A stretch of 64,000 nt of DNA from a virus, in IMG/VR virus record IMGVR_UViG_3300037042_004723, positions 1 to 64,000 of that record. One strand, written 5' to 3'. The first letter of the stretch is position 1. Each line of letters opens with the position of its first letter. The notes under the pieces were generated by a model. The model had not been told where the DNA came from. It saw nothing but the letters and a program-made list of their open reading frames with translations, and ran no database searches. Below, one piece after another: positions 23,902 to 31,023 of this stretch. Made by a program: the position numbers and the translations under genes.

Positions 23902-24146
23902 GCAAAGTCACTCCCCGTAAGGCCAACCTCCGCACCCTGCACGCCGCTGGCACCTACTCCAACACCGAGGATTCTTGCGCCCGCCGGCTGGCCCGCGCAA
24001 TCCACGCTGCTGAGTCCACCTGCTGTTCCACGTCGTGGTCCGCGCAGGAGCGCGCCGAGACGTTTTTTAATGCCAACGGGCTGGCCCGTTCCCTCGATGC
24101 GTGCGCCCGGCTGGAAGCATTGCGGTTGCCCGATGCGGATAACTGA
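23898..24146 (+). CDS. Hypothetical protein (82 aa)
   Basis: MSKVTPRKANLRTLHAAGTYSN...; helical with a Cys-Cys pair. Leaderless from a promoter embedded in the previous gene. Its own TGA stop is the start of the TGAAAA box of the next promoter. Confidence 0.6.
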   Translation: MSKVTPRKANLRTLHAAGTYSNTEDSCARRLARAIHAAESTCCSTSWSAQERAETFFNANGLARSLDACARLEALRLPDADN

Positions 24147-24177
24147 AAATCCCGGCAACCCCAGTTGTAGTAAGTCC

Positions 24178-25446
24178 ATGAAGCTTCCCCTGACCATCGG
24201 CACCGCCCCGGACGGCGCGCTCGTCCAGCTTCCCATCGCGGCCATGCGCCGTCACATGCTGGCGCTTGGTGCGTCGGGCTCGGGTAAGACCGTGCTCTGC
24301 AAGGTCATCGTCGAGGAGTGCATCCGCAAGGGTCTTCCCGTCATCGCCATTGACCCGCAGGGCGACCTTGCCTCCCTGGCTATCGAGGAGGATTCGGCCA
24401 CGCTCGTTCGCATGGGCGTTGACCCTGGCATCGCGCGTGAGTTCCGCGCCAGGGTTGACGTGAAAATCTGGACGCCCGGTGCTACGCTCGGAATTCCCCT
24501 CTCGTTCACGCCCGCGATGAACGTGCCTACGGGCATCCGCGCCGAGGACCGTATCCGCGCGTTCGGTAGCGTGGCGACCTCGCTTGCCGCCATGGTCGGG
24601 GCCACCGACGAAACCACGTCCGTTGCATTTTCGATGATTCTTGAGTACGCCGACGCCAACAACCTGGCGTGCGAAAACATCAATGATTTCATCAACTTCC
24701 TTGCCGACCCGCCGGACCCGCTGGCGCGCAAGCTTGAGTCCGTCTACGACGCGAAGGCCCGCGCGAAGTCGCACAAGTCGTTTCTTCTCAAGACCTTGGG
24801 AGCTAACCGGCTGCTGTTCGATCTCGGCTGTCCCATCGATGTCAACGAGCTTTTCGGCCTGTACGTCGGCGGGCCGACGGACAACGGCAAGGCTCGGCTT
24901 TCCGTCATCTATCTTAACACCCTGACTTCGCAGGAGGATAAGGAGATTTTCATCGCGCTGCTCTGTTCGGCCATGTACCAGTGGATGCTGACGCTGGATT
25001 CTCAACTCTGGGGCTGTCTGCTGATCGATGAAATAGCTCAATACCTTCCGCCAGTTAGGAACCCTGCCAGCAAGAAAGGGCTCATGCTCTTACTTCGCCA
25101 GGCCCGCAAGTACGGGCTTTGCTGTCTGCTCGGAACCCAAAGCCCTGGTGATATCGACTACAAAGCATTGGGCCAGATCGGTACGGTTGCCATTGGCCGC
25201 ATTCTTGGCGAGCGCGCCTTGGGTAAGGTTGAGTCGCTGATCCGCGCCGCGCCCGGTACCAATGCTGATGAGATCATGGCTAGACTGCCTGCCCTGAAGC
25301 GTGGTGAGTTCGTGCTGATCAATCCCGACGAGTACGATGGGCCGATGGACACGCAGGTCCGTTGGCTCAGTACCAAGCATCGGGTCGTTTCCGCCGACGA
25401 ATTGCCTGGGATGGTTTCCAGGGAAGATCGTGAAAAGTTCGGCTAG
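24178..25446 (+). CDS. HerA/FtsK-type ATPase
   Basis: 422 aa. Walker A LGASGSGKTVLCK (30-42), IDPQGDLASL (conserved IDPxGE/D after the first helix), Walker B CLLIDEIAQYLPP, a GTQSPGDIDYKALGQIGT sensor segment and GEFVLINPDEYDGP near the end, all typical of HerA/VirB4/DUF87 helicase-like ATPases. Such rings translocate DNA, usually with a nuclease such as NurA; none is adjacent. Class I promoter, leaderless. The largest enzyme in the right-hand block. Confidence 0.85.
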   Translation: MKLPLTIGTAPDGALVQLPIAAMRRHMLALGASGSGKTVLCKVIVEECIRKGLPVIAIDPQGDLASLAIEEDSATLVRMGVDPGIAREFRARVDVKIWTPGATLGIPLSFTPAMNVPTGIRAEDRIRAFGSVATSLAAMVGATDETTSVAFSMILEYADANNLACENINDFINFLADPPDPLARKLESVYDAKARAKSHKSFLLKTLGANRLLFDLGCPIDVNELFGLYVGGPTDNGKARLSVIYLNTLTSQEDKEIFIALLCSAMYQWMLTLDSQLWGCLLIDEIAQYLPPVRNPASKKGLMLLLRQARKYGLCCLLGTQSPGDIDYKALGQIGTVAIGRILGERALGKVESLIRAAPGTNADEIMARLPALKRGEFVLINPDEYDGPMDTQVRWLSTKHRVVSADELPGMVSREDREKFG

Positions 25447-25500
25447 GCCAAAGGTCTTATCAAGGTTGAAAATCTTTGTTAGCTCAGTTGTAGTAAGCCC

Positions 25501-25695
25501 ATGAGCATCACAACGGTTGACGGAAAGAAGTGGGCCGAGGAGGAAACGGATGCGGCGACCCTGGCGTTTCTGATCTGGAAGCGGTGGGGCTGCGACATGG
25601 CCGGGGCGGCGGTGGCCTGGCGGCGGCTGCATCAGAATTCCTGCCCTGATGCGGAGTTCGAGAAGCTGGTGCAGCGGGCGGTGGCCCGGCGCTAG
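25501..25695 (+). CDS. Hypothetical protein (64 aa)
   Basis: Helical, Trp-rich (WKRWGCDMAGAAVAWRRLHQ). Class I promoter 6 nt before ATG. Function unknown. Confidence 0.6.
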   Translation: MSITTVDGKKWAEEETDAATLAFLIWKRWGCDMAGAAVAWRRLHQNSCPDAEFEKLVQRAVARR

Positions 25696-25760
25696 CCGTG
25701 GCCGGAGAGTTTTCCTGTGCGGTCGGTGAAAATTCAGGTCAGCTCAGTTGTAGTAGGGAC

Positions 25761-25982
25761 ATGAACAAGAACTACAAAGTCGACTACAAAGTCGGGTCGG
25801 TCATCGAGTACAGCCCGTTCGGCGGCGGTTGCCGGCGGGTGGTCGTCGAGGAGAAGGAGGACGATATCAAGAACGGTCGGCCTGGCTTCTCGGGGCATCA
25901 GGTCGGCGCTGGTCCTGGTGGCGGGCTGGGCGGCGGGGTGTGGGGCTACGATGATCAGATCATCCGGGTCGTCAGCAAGTAG
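25761..25982 (+). CDS. Gly-rich small protein (73 aa)
   Basis: MNKNYKVDYKVGSVIEYSPFGGG...; N-terminal beta strands resembling small DNA/RNA-binding barrels, then a GAGPGGGLGGGVWG loop. Class I, leaderless start. Confidence 0.6.
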   Translation: MNKNYKVDYKVGSVIEYSPFGGGCRRVVVEEKEDDIKNGRPGFSGHQVGAGPGGGLGGGVWGYDDQIIRVVSK

Positions 25983-25986
25983 ACCC

Positions 25987-26002
25987 GCGCAAGCCCTTGC
26001 GC
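25987..26002. repeat. Dispersed palindrome variant
   Basis: GCGCAAGCCCTTGCGC (central mismatch), directly after a stop codon and before the next class I promoter. Confidence 0.6.
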
Positions 26003-26044
26003 CGGTTCCCTGAAAATCCCGGCGTCCACAGTTGTAGTAGGACC

Positions 26045-26266
26045 ATGGACAATCCCAAGAATCGGCTCACGTTCTACCGCAAGTCGATCATCGAGTTGAT
26101 CAACTGCTCCCTCGAAGAAGCCCGGCTCGTCGAAGACCTCATGCGGTCCGAGAACGGCGGGGTACTAAGCCACCTGACCCGCGCCAAGTTCAAGCGGGAG
26201 GCGCTCAAGGCGCTGCGCCAGGTGCCGGCGATGCGCGCCGAGTTCCCTGCCTGGGATCCGTGGTGA
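26045..26266 (+). CDS. Helical hypothetical protein (73 aa)
   Basis: MDNPKNRLTFYRKSIIELINCSLEEARLVEDLM...; amphipathic helices. Class I promoter upstream. Function unknown. Confidence 0.6.
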   Translation: MDNPKNRLTFYRKSIIELINCSLEEARLVEDLMRSENGGVLSHLTRAKFKREALKALRQVPAMRAEFPAWDPW

Positions 26267-26347
26267 CACCCGGGCCGTCCCGGCCGTCAGGAGAGTTTTC
26301 TGCCACGGTCACCTGAAAATCCAGCCACCCTCAGTTGTAGTACCACC

Positions 26348-26539
26348 ATGAAAGCAACCTGTCCCGCGAACAAGAAGCACAATCAGTTCACGACCGTAGC
26401 TCACGTCATGGAGGAGTGGCTGGTCGACGACGCTGGCAACTTCATCAAAGTCAGTGCGTCGCTTCAGACGACCCACGGCCCTGATGCTGAAAATATCTGG
26501 ACCTGCGCCGTGTGCGGCGCAGAAGCGGAGGTCAAGTAG
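26348..26539 (+). CDS. Zinc-ribbon protein, copy A
   Basis: 63 aa. CPANKKHNQFTTVAHVMEEW and a C-terminal CAVCGAE make a Cys/His zinc site. Nearly identical to the protein at 28539-28730, with over 100 nt of almost exact DNA identity. Class I promoter; followed 2 nt later by the paired MSKA gene. Confidence 0.65.
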   Translation: MKATCPANKKHNQFTTVAHVMEEWLVDDAGNFIKVSASLQTTHGPDAENIWTCAVCGAEAEVK

Positions 26540-26541
26540 TC

Positions 26542-26784
26542 ATGAGCAAAGCAAGCGTCGTCGATATCGAAGCGTGCATGGCGAAGGTCAAGGCCCTCAC
26601 CCCCGAGCAGACCGACGAGGGCCTGCTCGATGAGGCCGTTCACCATGTCGCTTCGCAAGAGGCGAGAGAGGCCAACAACGGCGGGTTTCAGGCCCAGGTC
26701 ATCTTTCTTCTGGAGAAGGGGCTGACCGTCGAGGACGTGTTATTTCTGTTCGATGATTCCCCCACTCCTGAAAATACTCACTAG
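26542..26784 (+). CDS. Helical partner protein, copy A
   Basis: 80 aa, MSKASVVDIEACMAKVKALTPEQTDEGLLDEAVHHVASQEA...; paralogue of 28733-28981. Coupled to the zinc-ribbon gene (2-nt gap). Its final codons overlap the next class I promoter. Confidence 0.65.
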   Translation: MSKASVVDIEACMAKVKALTPEQTDEGLLDEAVHHVASQEAREANNGGFQAQVIFLLEKGLTVEDVLFLFDDSPTPENTH

Positions 26785-26828
26785 TCCAGTTGTAGTCACA
26801 TCAGAACCCAAACGAAAGAAGACGCACC

Positions 26829-27233
26829 GTGGCCAACAATTACCTTCAGTTCTCGTTCCTCGTTCCGCTCAAGACCAAGAAGGAGCGGACGTGGTTGACC
26901 AAGTTCCTGACGGATCGCCCGGAGGGTTTCTGGACCGCCAATCAGATCGACGACTGTGAAGATGTCGAGGACCGAGAGGTCGGGTTCCAGCATGAGTTCA
27001 GTGACGAGGGGGTGCTCATCTACGGGGAGGAGAATGGCGACACCGAGCAGGTGATCCAGATTCTCAAGCAGTTCCTCAAGGCGTCCGGCACCAAGCTGAC
27101 CAAGCTCGGGTTCTGCTACGCGCTGCCCTCGCTGCGCCCTGACGAGTTCGGTGGCGGGGCCATCCTGGTCAAGAAGACCGGCAAGGTCGAGTACATCGAC
27201 GCCAACGAGTGGCTCGCCGGCAAGCTGGCCTGA
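26829..27233 (+). CDS. Hypothetical protein (134 aa)
   Basis: GTG start. YLQFSFLVPLKTKKERTWLTKFL... reads as an alpha/beta protein with an acidic centre. The upstream class I box is about 45 nt away with no ATG at 6 nt, so this gene has a real leader (GAAAGAAG is the only SD-like tract). TGA stop opens the next TGAAAA box. Confidence 0.65.
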   Translation: MANNYLQFSFLVPLKTKKERTWLTKFLTDRPEGFWTANQIDDCEDVEDREVGFQHEFSDEGVLIYGEENGDTEQVIQILKQFLKASGTKLTKLGFCYALPSLRPDEFGGGAILVKKTGKVEYIDANEWLAGKLA

Positions 27234-27264
27234 AAATAACCCCTAGCTCAGGTGTAGTGAACAT

Positions 27265-27756
27265 ATGAGAATCACCGACGTGAAGAAGCTGGGCAAGGGC
27301 GATCAAGTCTACTGGAACGACCCCGCCGGCCCCGAGGGGTGCTCGCGCATCTACAACATCAACACCATCACGGTCTACCCAGGCGGCGTCGTCCACATCT
27401 GCGATGACCTGGGCGAGGTCGAGTGCTACGCCCGTGAGCTTCTGCCAGGGCTGCCCGACAAGCGCCCGACGCTCTGGGACAACAACGAAATCCAGTTCGC
27501 GCGGCTCCTCTGTGAGCTGGTCGCCAACTGCGACGACCTGAAGCTCCTTGAAGTCGCAGAGTCTATGGACCTCGACATGATCGACATTCGTCAGTTGTTC
27601 GACCGCGCCCACGATGTTTGGGAGGCGTCGAAGGCCAAGCACTGTCCGCCGCCAGAGCAGGCTGAGAACACCCGAAAGACGAAGCTTGCGAAGCGCATCG
27701 AGGCTGAAGCGAAGGCGGGTAATCCCCTGTTCGTCAGCTCGAATGGTCGCCGATGA
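27265..27756 (+). CDS. Hypothetical protein (163 aa)
   Basis: MRITDVKKLGKGDQVYWNDPAGPEGCSRIYNINTITVYPGGVVHI suggests a small N-terminal beta domain, followed by a helical C-terminal half. Class I promoter. Overlaps the next gene by ATGA. Confidence 0.6.
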   Translation: MRITDVKKLGKGDQVYWNDPAGPEGCSRIYNINTITVYPGGVVHICDDLGEVECYARELLPGLPDKRPTLWDNNEIQFARLLCELVANCDDLKLLEVAESMDLDMIDIRQLFDRAHDVWEASKAKHCPPPEQAENTRKTKLAKRIEAEAKAGNPLFVSSNGRR

Positions 27757-27953
27757 CCTTCAAAATCAACCGCGACGACAAGGAGAAGTGCCTCGGGTTC
27801 TTCTACCTCCGCCCAACCTACTGGGAATGGGGCGAGGTGAAGTGCAACGTGTGGTGGGGCCCCCGCCTTGGTATCATCGTCTGGAACGGCGTGGACTGGC
27901 ACCCCTACGAAGACTTCCAGCCCCACACTCTTATCGAGGTGCCGGGCAAGTAG
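27753..27953 (+). CDS. Trp-rich hypothetical protein (66 aa)
   Basis: MTFKINRDDKEKCLGFFYLRPTYWEWGEVKCNVWWGP...; eight Trp/Tyr in the central stretch, beta-rich. Translationally coupled to the upstream gene. Confidence 0.6.
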   Translation: MTFKINRDDKEKCLGFFYLRPTYWEWGEVKCNVWWGPRLGIIVWNGVDWHPYEDFQPHTLIEVPGK

Positions 27954-28024
27954 TCCTCGTGGCAGGAGTTTTCCGCCCGGGTAGAAAATTCGAAAGATTC
28001 CAAGGCCTCAGTTGTAGTTAGGTC

Positions 28025-28246
28025 GTGAACACCAACCAAGGAATTCCGATGACAGATGCCGAGAAGATCAAGACCCTAGAGTCCCGCGTCAAAAACACAG
28101 AGAACAGTCTCCGAGCTGTGGGAGGACGTCTAGAGCGCCTAGAGGAGGAGATGGCGCTCTGCCTCAAGTTCATGCGCGTCCAGGCCGAGAAGATGGCCAA
28201 GGAGAAGGATCCGGACTTCAAGGTCCACCCCAGCTACGAAGCCTAG
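28025..28246 (+). CDS. Coiled-coil protein (73 aa), leaderless GTG
   Basis: GTG start 6 nt after TGTAGT; TDAEKIKTLESRVKNTENSLRAVGGRLERLEEEM is a clear heptad coiled coil, SlyX-like in appearance. Shows that non-ATG starts are accepted at the leaderless position. Confidence 0.6.
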   Translation: MNTNQGIPMTDAEKIKTLESRVKNTENSLRAVGGRLERLEEEMALCLKFMRVQAEKMAKEKDPDFKVHPSYEA

Positions 28247-28278
28247 AAAAAACCAGCTAGCCCAGTTGTAGTAGAACC

Positions 28279-28542
28279 ATGGACAAAACAAAGAACCTCT
28301 GGCTGTACCGAGTTCTGGAAACCGATGACGATGGCGATCCGCTCGATCATGGCGCTGCTCGTGCCGACACGCACGATGAGCTAATCGGGTACCTGTCGAA
28401 GCACCTCACCGAGATCGTCGGCGAAGGTGTGGAGCTGACCGTTCGCGTCTACCCCACCTATGACGTGAAGTCCGGCGTCATGCGGTCGGTCAATATGTAC
28501 GATACAAAAATCGGGACCAGCTCAGTTGTAGTGAACCCATGA
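28279..28542 (+). CDS. Hypothetical protein, copy A of a duplicated cassette
   Basis: 87 aa, MDKTKNLWLYRVLETDDDGDPLDHGAARADTHDEL... Nearly identical to 29032-29277. Here the frame runs on through the next promoter and gains the tail SVVVNP, then ATGA overlaps the next start. Confidence 0.65.
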   Translation: MDKTKNLWLYRVLETDDDGDPLDHGAARADTHDELIGYLSKHLTEIVGEGVELTVRVYPTYDVKSGVMRSVNMYDTKIGTSSVVVNP

Positions 28543-28730
28543 AGTCAATCTGTCCCACGAGCAAGTCTCACAAGCGGTTCACGACGGTGGCTCACGTCAT
28601 GGAGGAATGGCTGGTCGACGAGACTGGCAACTTCATCAAAGTCAGTGCGTCGCTTCAGACGACCCACGGCCCTGATGCTGAAAATATCTGGACCTGCGCC
28701 GTGTGCGGCGCAGAAGCGGAGGTCAAGTAG
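28539..28730 (+). CDS. Zinc-ribbon protein, copy B
   Basis: 63 aa, paralogue of 26348-26539 (CPTSKSHKRFTTVAHVMEEW...CAVCGAE). Leaderless from a class I promoter lying inside the previous coding sequence. Confidence 0.65.
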   Translation: MKSICPTSKSHKRFTTVAHVMEEWLVDETGNFIKVSASLQTTHGPDAENIWTCAVCGAEAEVK

Positions 28731-28732
28731 TC

Positions 28733-28981
28733 ATGAGCAAAGCAAACGTTGTCGATATCGAGAAGTGCATGGACAAGATCAAAACCTTCACCCCTGAGCA
28801 AACCGCCGATGGCTTGCTCGATGAGGCCGTCCATCACGTCGCTTCGCAAGATGCGACCGAGGCCAACAATGGCGGGTTCCAGGCGCAGGTCACCTACCTC
28901 CTGGAGCGCGGCTGCACCGTCGAGGACGTGCTGATGCTCCTCGATAGTTCCATCGATCTGGAGATGGTTCTCGGCGACTGA
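28733..28981 (+). CDS. Helical partner protein, copy B
   Basis: 82 aa, MSKANVVDIEKCMDKIKTFTPEQTADGLLDEAVHHVASQDA...; paralogue of 26542-26784 with the same 2-nt spacing to the zinc-ribbon gene. The two-gene pair has been duplicated as a unit. Confidence 0.65.
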   Translation: MSKANVVDIEKCMDKIKTFTPEQTADGLLDEAVHHVASQDATEANNGGFQAQVTYLLERGCTVEDVLMLLDSSIDLEMVLGD

Positions 28982-29031
28982 AACAATCCACTAGCTCAGG
29001 TGTAGTGAAACCATAGCGTTGTAGTAGAACC
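28982..29031 (+). promoter_or_regulatory. Doubled class I promoter (recombination scar)
   Basis: A first box reads CTCAGGTGTAGTGAAACCAT then AG instead of a start codon; immediately after comes a second, truncated box CGTTGTAGTAGAACCATG that serves the gene at 29032. The second copy lacks its TGAAAA element. This is what unequal crossing-over within promoter repeats would leave. Confidence 0.6.
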
Positions 29032-29277
29032 ATGGACAAAACAAAACCACTCTGGCTGTACCGAGTTCTGGAAACCGATGACGATGGCGACCCGCTCGAT
29101 CATGGCGCTGCTCGTGCCGACACGCACGATGAGCTAATCGGGTACCTGTCGAAGCACCTCACCGATCTCGTCGGCGAGGGGATCGAGCTGACCGTTCGCG
29201 TCTACCCAACGTACGACGCGGAGTCCGGTGTCATGCGGTCGATCAATATGTATGAGACGAAAATCGGGACCCGCTGA
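29032..29277 (+). CDS. Hypothetical protein, copy B of a duplicated cassette
   Basis: 81 aa, paralogue of 28279-28542 but ending with an ordinary stop (KIGTR). DNA identity to copy A extends through most of the gene, so the duplication is recent. Confidence 0.65.
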   Translation: MDKTKPLWLYRVLETDDDGDPLDHGAARADTHDELIGYLSKHLTDLVGEGIELTVRVYPTYDAESGVMRSINMYETKIGTR

Positions 29278-29291
29278 GTTGTAGTAGAACC

Positions 29292-29810
29292 ATGCAGACC
29301 ATTACTTCCGCCGCGACGAGCGTCAACACCCTGGGCAAGGTCTTCAAGGCCCATAACTTCGAGCACGGCGGCATCAACCTGGACATGGGCGGCGGTCGGT
29401 TCGGGACGGCTACCGAGTACCTGCGGGGACTGGGCGTTCGGAACCTCGTGTGGGATCCGTACAACCGCACCCCCGAGCACAACATCCGGGTCCTGGCTGA
29501 GTGGGGTGAGTGCGTCAAGCAGGCTGACATCCCGCGCACCATCACCATCAGCAACGTGCTGAACGTGATCAAGGAGAAGGCTGCCCGCCGCCACCTCCTG
29601 GAGATGGCGGCGGCTGGTGTCGTCGACCGTTGGACCCCGGTCTACATCGGCGTGTACGAGGGGGACAAGAGCGGCGTGGGGCGTGAGACGTCCAAGGGCT
29701 ATCAGCTCAACCGGAAGATGGCGGCGTACCTGCCGGAGATCAAGAAGTTCTTCGGCTACGCGGAGGTGCGCTGCGGCATCATCGTGGCGAGCGACAGCCT
29801 GTGCTGCTAG
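29292..29810 (+). CDS. Methyltransferase-like protein
   Basis: 172 aa. INLDMGGGRFGTATEYLRGLG (residues 35-55) resembles SAM-binding motif I (DxGxGxG), VRNLVWDPYNRTP follows as the acidic motif II region and TITISNVLNVIKE fits motif IV/V of Rossmann-type methyltransferases. No target domain is visible. Class I-like TTGTAGTA box overlaps the preceding stop. Could modify DNA or a small molecule. Confidence 0.65.
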   Translation: MQTITSAATSVNTLGKVFKAHNFEHGGINLDMGGGRFGTATEYLRGLGVRNLVWDPYNRTPEHNIRVLAEWGECVKQADIPRTITISNVLNVIKEKAARRHLLEMAAAGVVDRWTPVYIGVYEGDKSGVGRETSKGYQLNRKMAAYLPEIKKFFGYAEVRCGIIVASDSLCC

Positions 29811-29962
29811 CAGTGGAGGAGGGCGAAGACGGTCGCCGTTGAGGCGGCGAAGATGATCAGCAACGCCAAGTCACTGAGCCTGCGAGGGCTCAGTTTCTTT
29901 TTGTTTGGCAGCTTGTAGGCCACGTTGCCCATCAGCTCTTTCTTCAGACGAGGATCATCCAC
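29807..29962 (-). CDS. Small membrane protein (51 aa)
   Basis: GTG start; MDDPRLKKELMGNVAYKLPNKKKL then a hydrophobic C-terminal helix (LALLIIFAASTATVFALLHC). A tail-anchored topology is likely. A TGGACA-17-GATGAT promoter ends 8 nt before the start. It converges on the methyltransferase-like gene and overlaps its stop by 3 nt. Confidence 0.55.
   Translation of the reverse strand: MDDPRLKKELMGNVAYKLPNKKKLSPRRLSDLALLIIFAASTATVFALLHC
29874..29902 (+). terminator. Intrinsic terminator inside an antisense gene
   Basis: CTGAGCC-6 nt-GGCTCAG then TTTCTTTTT on the + strand, 64 nt after the methyltransferase-like stop. The same bases encode KKKLSPRRLS of the convergent membrane protein. Confidence 0.75.
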
Positions 29963-30038
29963 GGAGATCTATCATCTCAATTTGCGCGGTGATTGTCCAG
30001 TGCGTGAAAATCCTAACCCTCTCAGTTGTAGTGAATCC

Positions 30039-30221
30039 ATGTGGAAGCCAACCGATGAGATGAGCGTCGACGAGTGCGAGAACGAGATGCATCACCTGGA
30101 GGATTACTTCCAGATGTGCGTCGAGGGCCAGCACGGGATCTCCACCAAGGAGGTCGTCAGGTATCGTAGGTGCGTCGAGCGCGTGCGCGCTGCCGGTCGG
30201 CACACCTGCCCGGTCATGTGA
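30039..30221 (+). CDS. Acidic helical protein (60 aa)
   Basis: MWKPTDEMSVDECENEMHHLEDYFQMCVEG... with four cysteines. Class I, leaderless. The TGA stop forms the next TGAAAA box. Confidence 0.6.
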   Translation: MWKPTDEMSVDECENEMHHLEDYFQMCVEGQHGISTKEVVRYRRCVERVRAAGRHTCPVM

Positions 30222-30255
30222 AAATCCAACCACCCTCAGCTGTAGTAAGGACACC

Positions 30256-30573
30256 ATGATTCTTTTTCTTTGCTACTTCTGTCCGCCGCTCGCCGTGCTC
30301 TGCATGGGCAGGCCTTTCAGCGCAGTCATGAACTGCTTCTTTACGATGCTCCTCTGGGCTCCAGGCGTCGGCCATGCCTTGGTCCACTACGCAGACTACC
30401 GGGGCGGCAAGCACGTCAAGACCCTCACGCGCGCCATCAACAACCCCGCACACACCCGTCAGCCCCGAGCGTCGTCTCCACGTATCAAGAAGGAGGTCGT
30501 CGCGGTGGCCCCGGTTTACGATAGCCCGCACGTGGGCAAGAACGGCACGCGGTTTCGCGCCAAGAGTAACTAG
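30256..30573 (+). CDS. Pmp3/YqaE-family membrane protein with basic tail
   Basis: 105 aa. The first 52 residues (FLCYFCPPLAVLCMGRPFSAVMNCFFTMLLWAPGVGHALVHY) match the UPF0057/Pmp3 family: two short hydrophobic helices with PPLAV and PGxxHAL. The family affects membrane potential and ion stress tolerance. The extra basic 50-residue C-terminus is unusual. Class I box 9 nt before the ATG. Possible role in host membrane modification or superinfection control. Confidence 0.75.
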   Translation: MILFLCYFCPPLAVLCMGRPFSAVMNCFFTMLLWAPGVGHALVHYADYRGGKHVKTLTRAINNPAHTRQPRASSPRIKKEVVAVAPVYDSPHVGKNGTRFRAKSN

Positions 30574-30670
30574 TTCCGGGAGGCCGTGCCCAAGAACGGC
30601 CGGTAAGTGGTGGCAAGACATTAGACGTAGCTGGGAACGTCAAGCCATCCGCCTTCCTCTTTTCGGAAAC

Positions 30671-30690
30671 GGAAAACTCAGGAGTTTTCC
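30671..30690. terminator. GAAAACTC-type hairpin
   Basis: GGAAAACTCAGGAGTTTTCC between convergent units. Confidence 0.6.
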
Positions 30691-30696
30691 TGATTC

Positions 30697-30712
30697 ACGC
30701 AAGCGCTTGCGC
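30697..30712. repeat. Dispersed palindrome (one mismatch)
   Basis: ACGCAAGCGCTTGCGC, 7 nt after a terminator hairpin. Confidence 0.65.
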
Positions 30713-30731
30713 CGGTCGAGCTGGTCCATGC

Positions 30732-30827
30732 TCACGCCCCTGGCCCTGGACGCACCACCGCCCGTGCTGCTACCGCCGCATTGTGTACAGCGGTGTGGCG
30801 CAGTGCGTTAGACCGTTTTCGGTCCAA
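30732..30827 (-). CDS. Possible 31-aa leaderless gene with TTG start
   Basis: A class I promoter (TGTAGT, 6 nt) points at TTG rather than ATG; the frame gives MDRKRSNALRHTAVHNAAV...PGPGA. Either a weak leaderless start or a cassette silenced by an ATG-to-TTG change. Confidence 0.4.
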   Translation of the reverse strand: MDRKRSNALRHTAVHNAAVAARAVVRPGPGA

Positions 30828-30904
30828 GACCTTACTACAACTGAGCCGGCCGATTTTTTCACCCCATAGGAGTTTTCCGCCACGCAGGATGCAGCGGTCC
30901 CGGG

Positions 30905-30990
30905 CGACTGTCACCCCCCCCCACCCACCTACTGCAACTGAGCCTCCGCAGACTTTCAGGACGGGCTTACGAAAAATCGACAAGCCTTTC
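30905..30990 (-). pseudogene. Decayed leftward cassette with a G homopolymer
   Basis: A degenerate class I box (GTTGCAGTAGG) is followed at once by G-runs (C9 on the + strand at about 30916-30924) and only a ~21-codon frame. It looks like a promoter whose gene has been lost or frameshifted. Confidence 0.35.
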
Positions 30991-31023
30991 GAAAATCGGA
31001 GCTAGCTGGATTGTAGTTAGGTC

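Noticed and set aside
24067-25041. 324-aa leftward frame opposite the HerA-type ATPase
   Set aside because: Shadow of the ATPase gene; no motifs or start signals.
30788-30830. tRNA-like sequence (GCGGTGTGGCGCAGTGCGTTAGACCG) on the + strand
   Set aside because: It resembles the 5' half of a tRNA, but there is no T-arm or acceptor 3' half, and the bases fit a leaderless TTG frame of the leftward class I promoter at 30830-30870.
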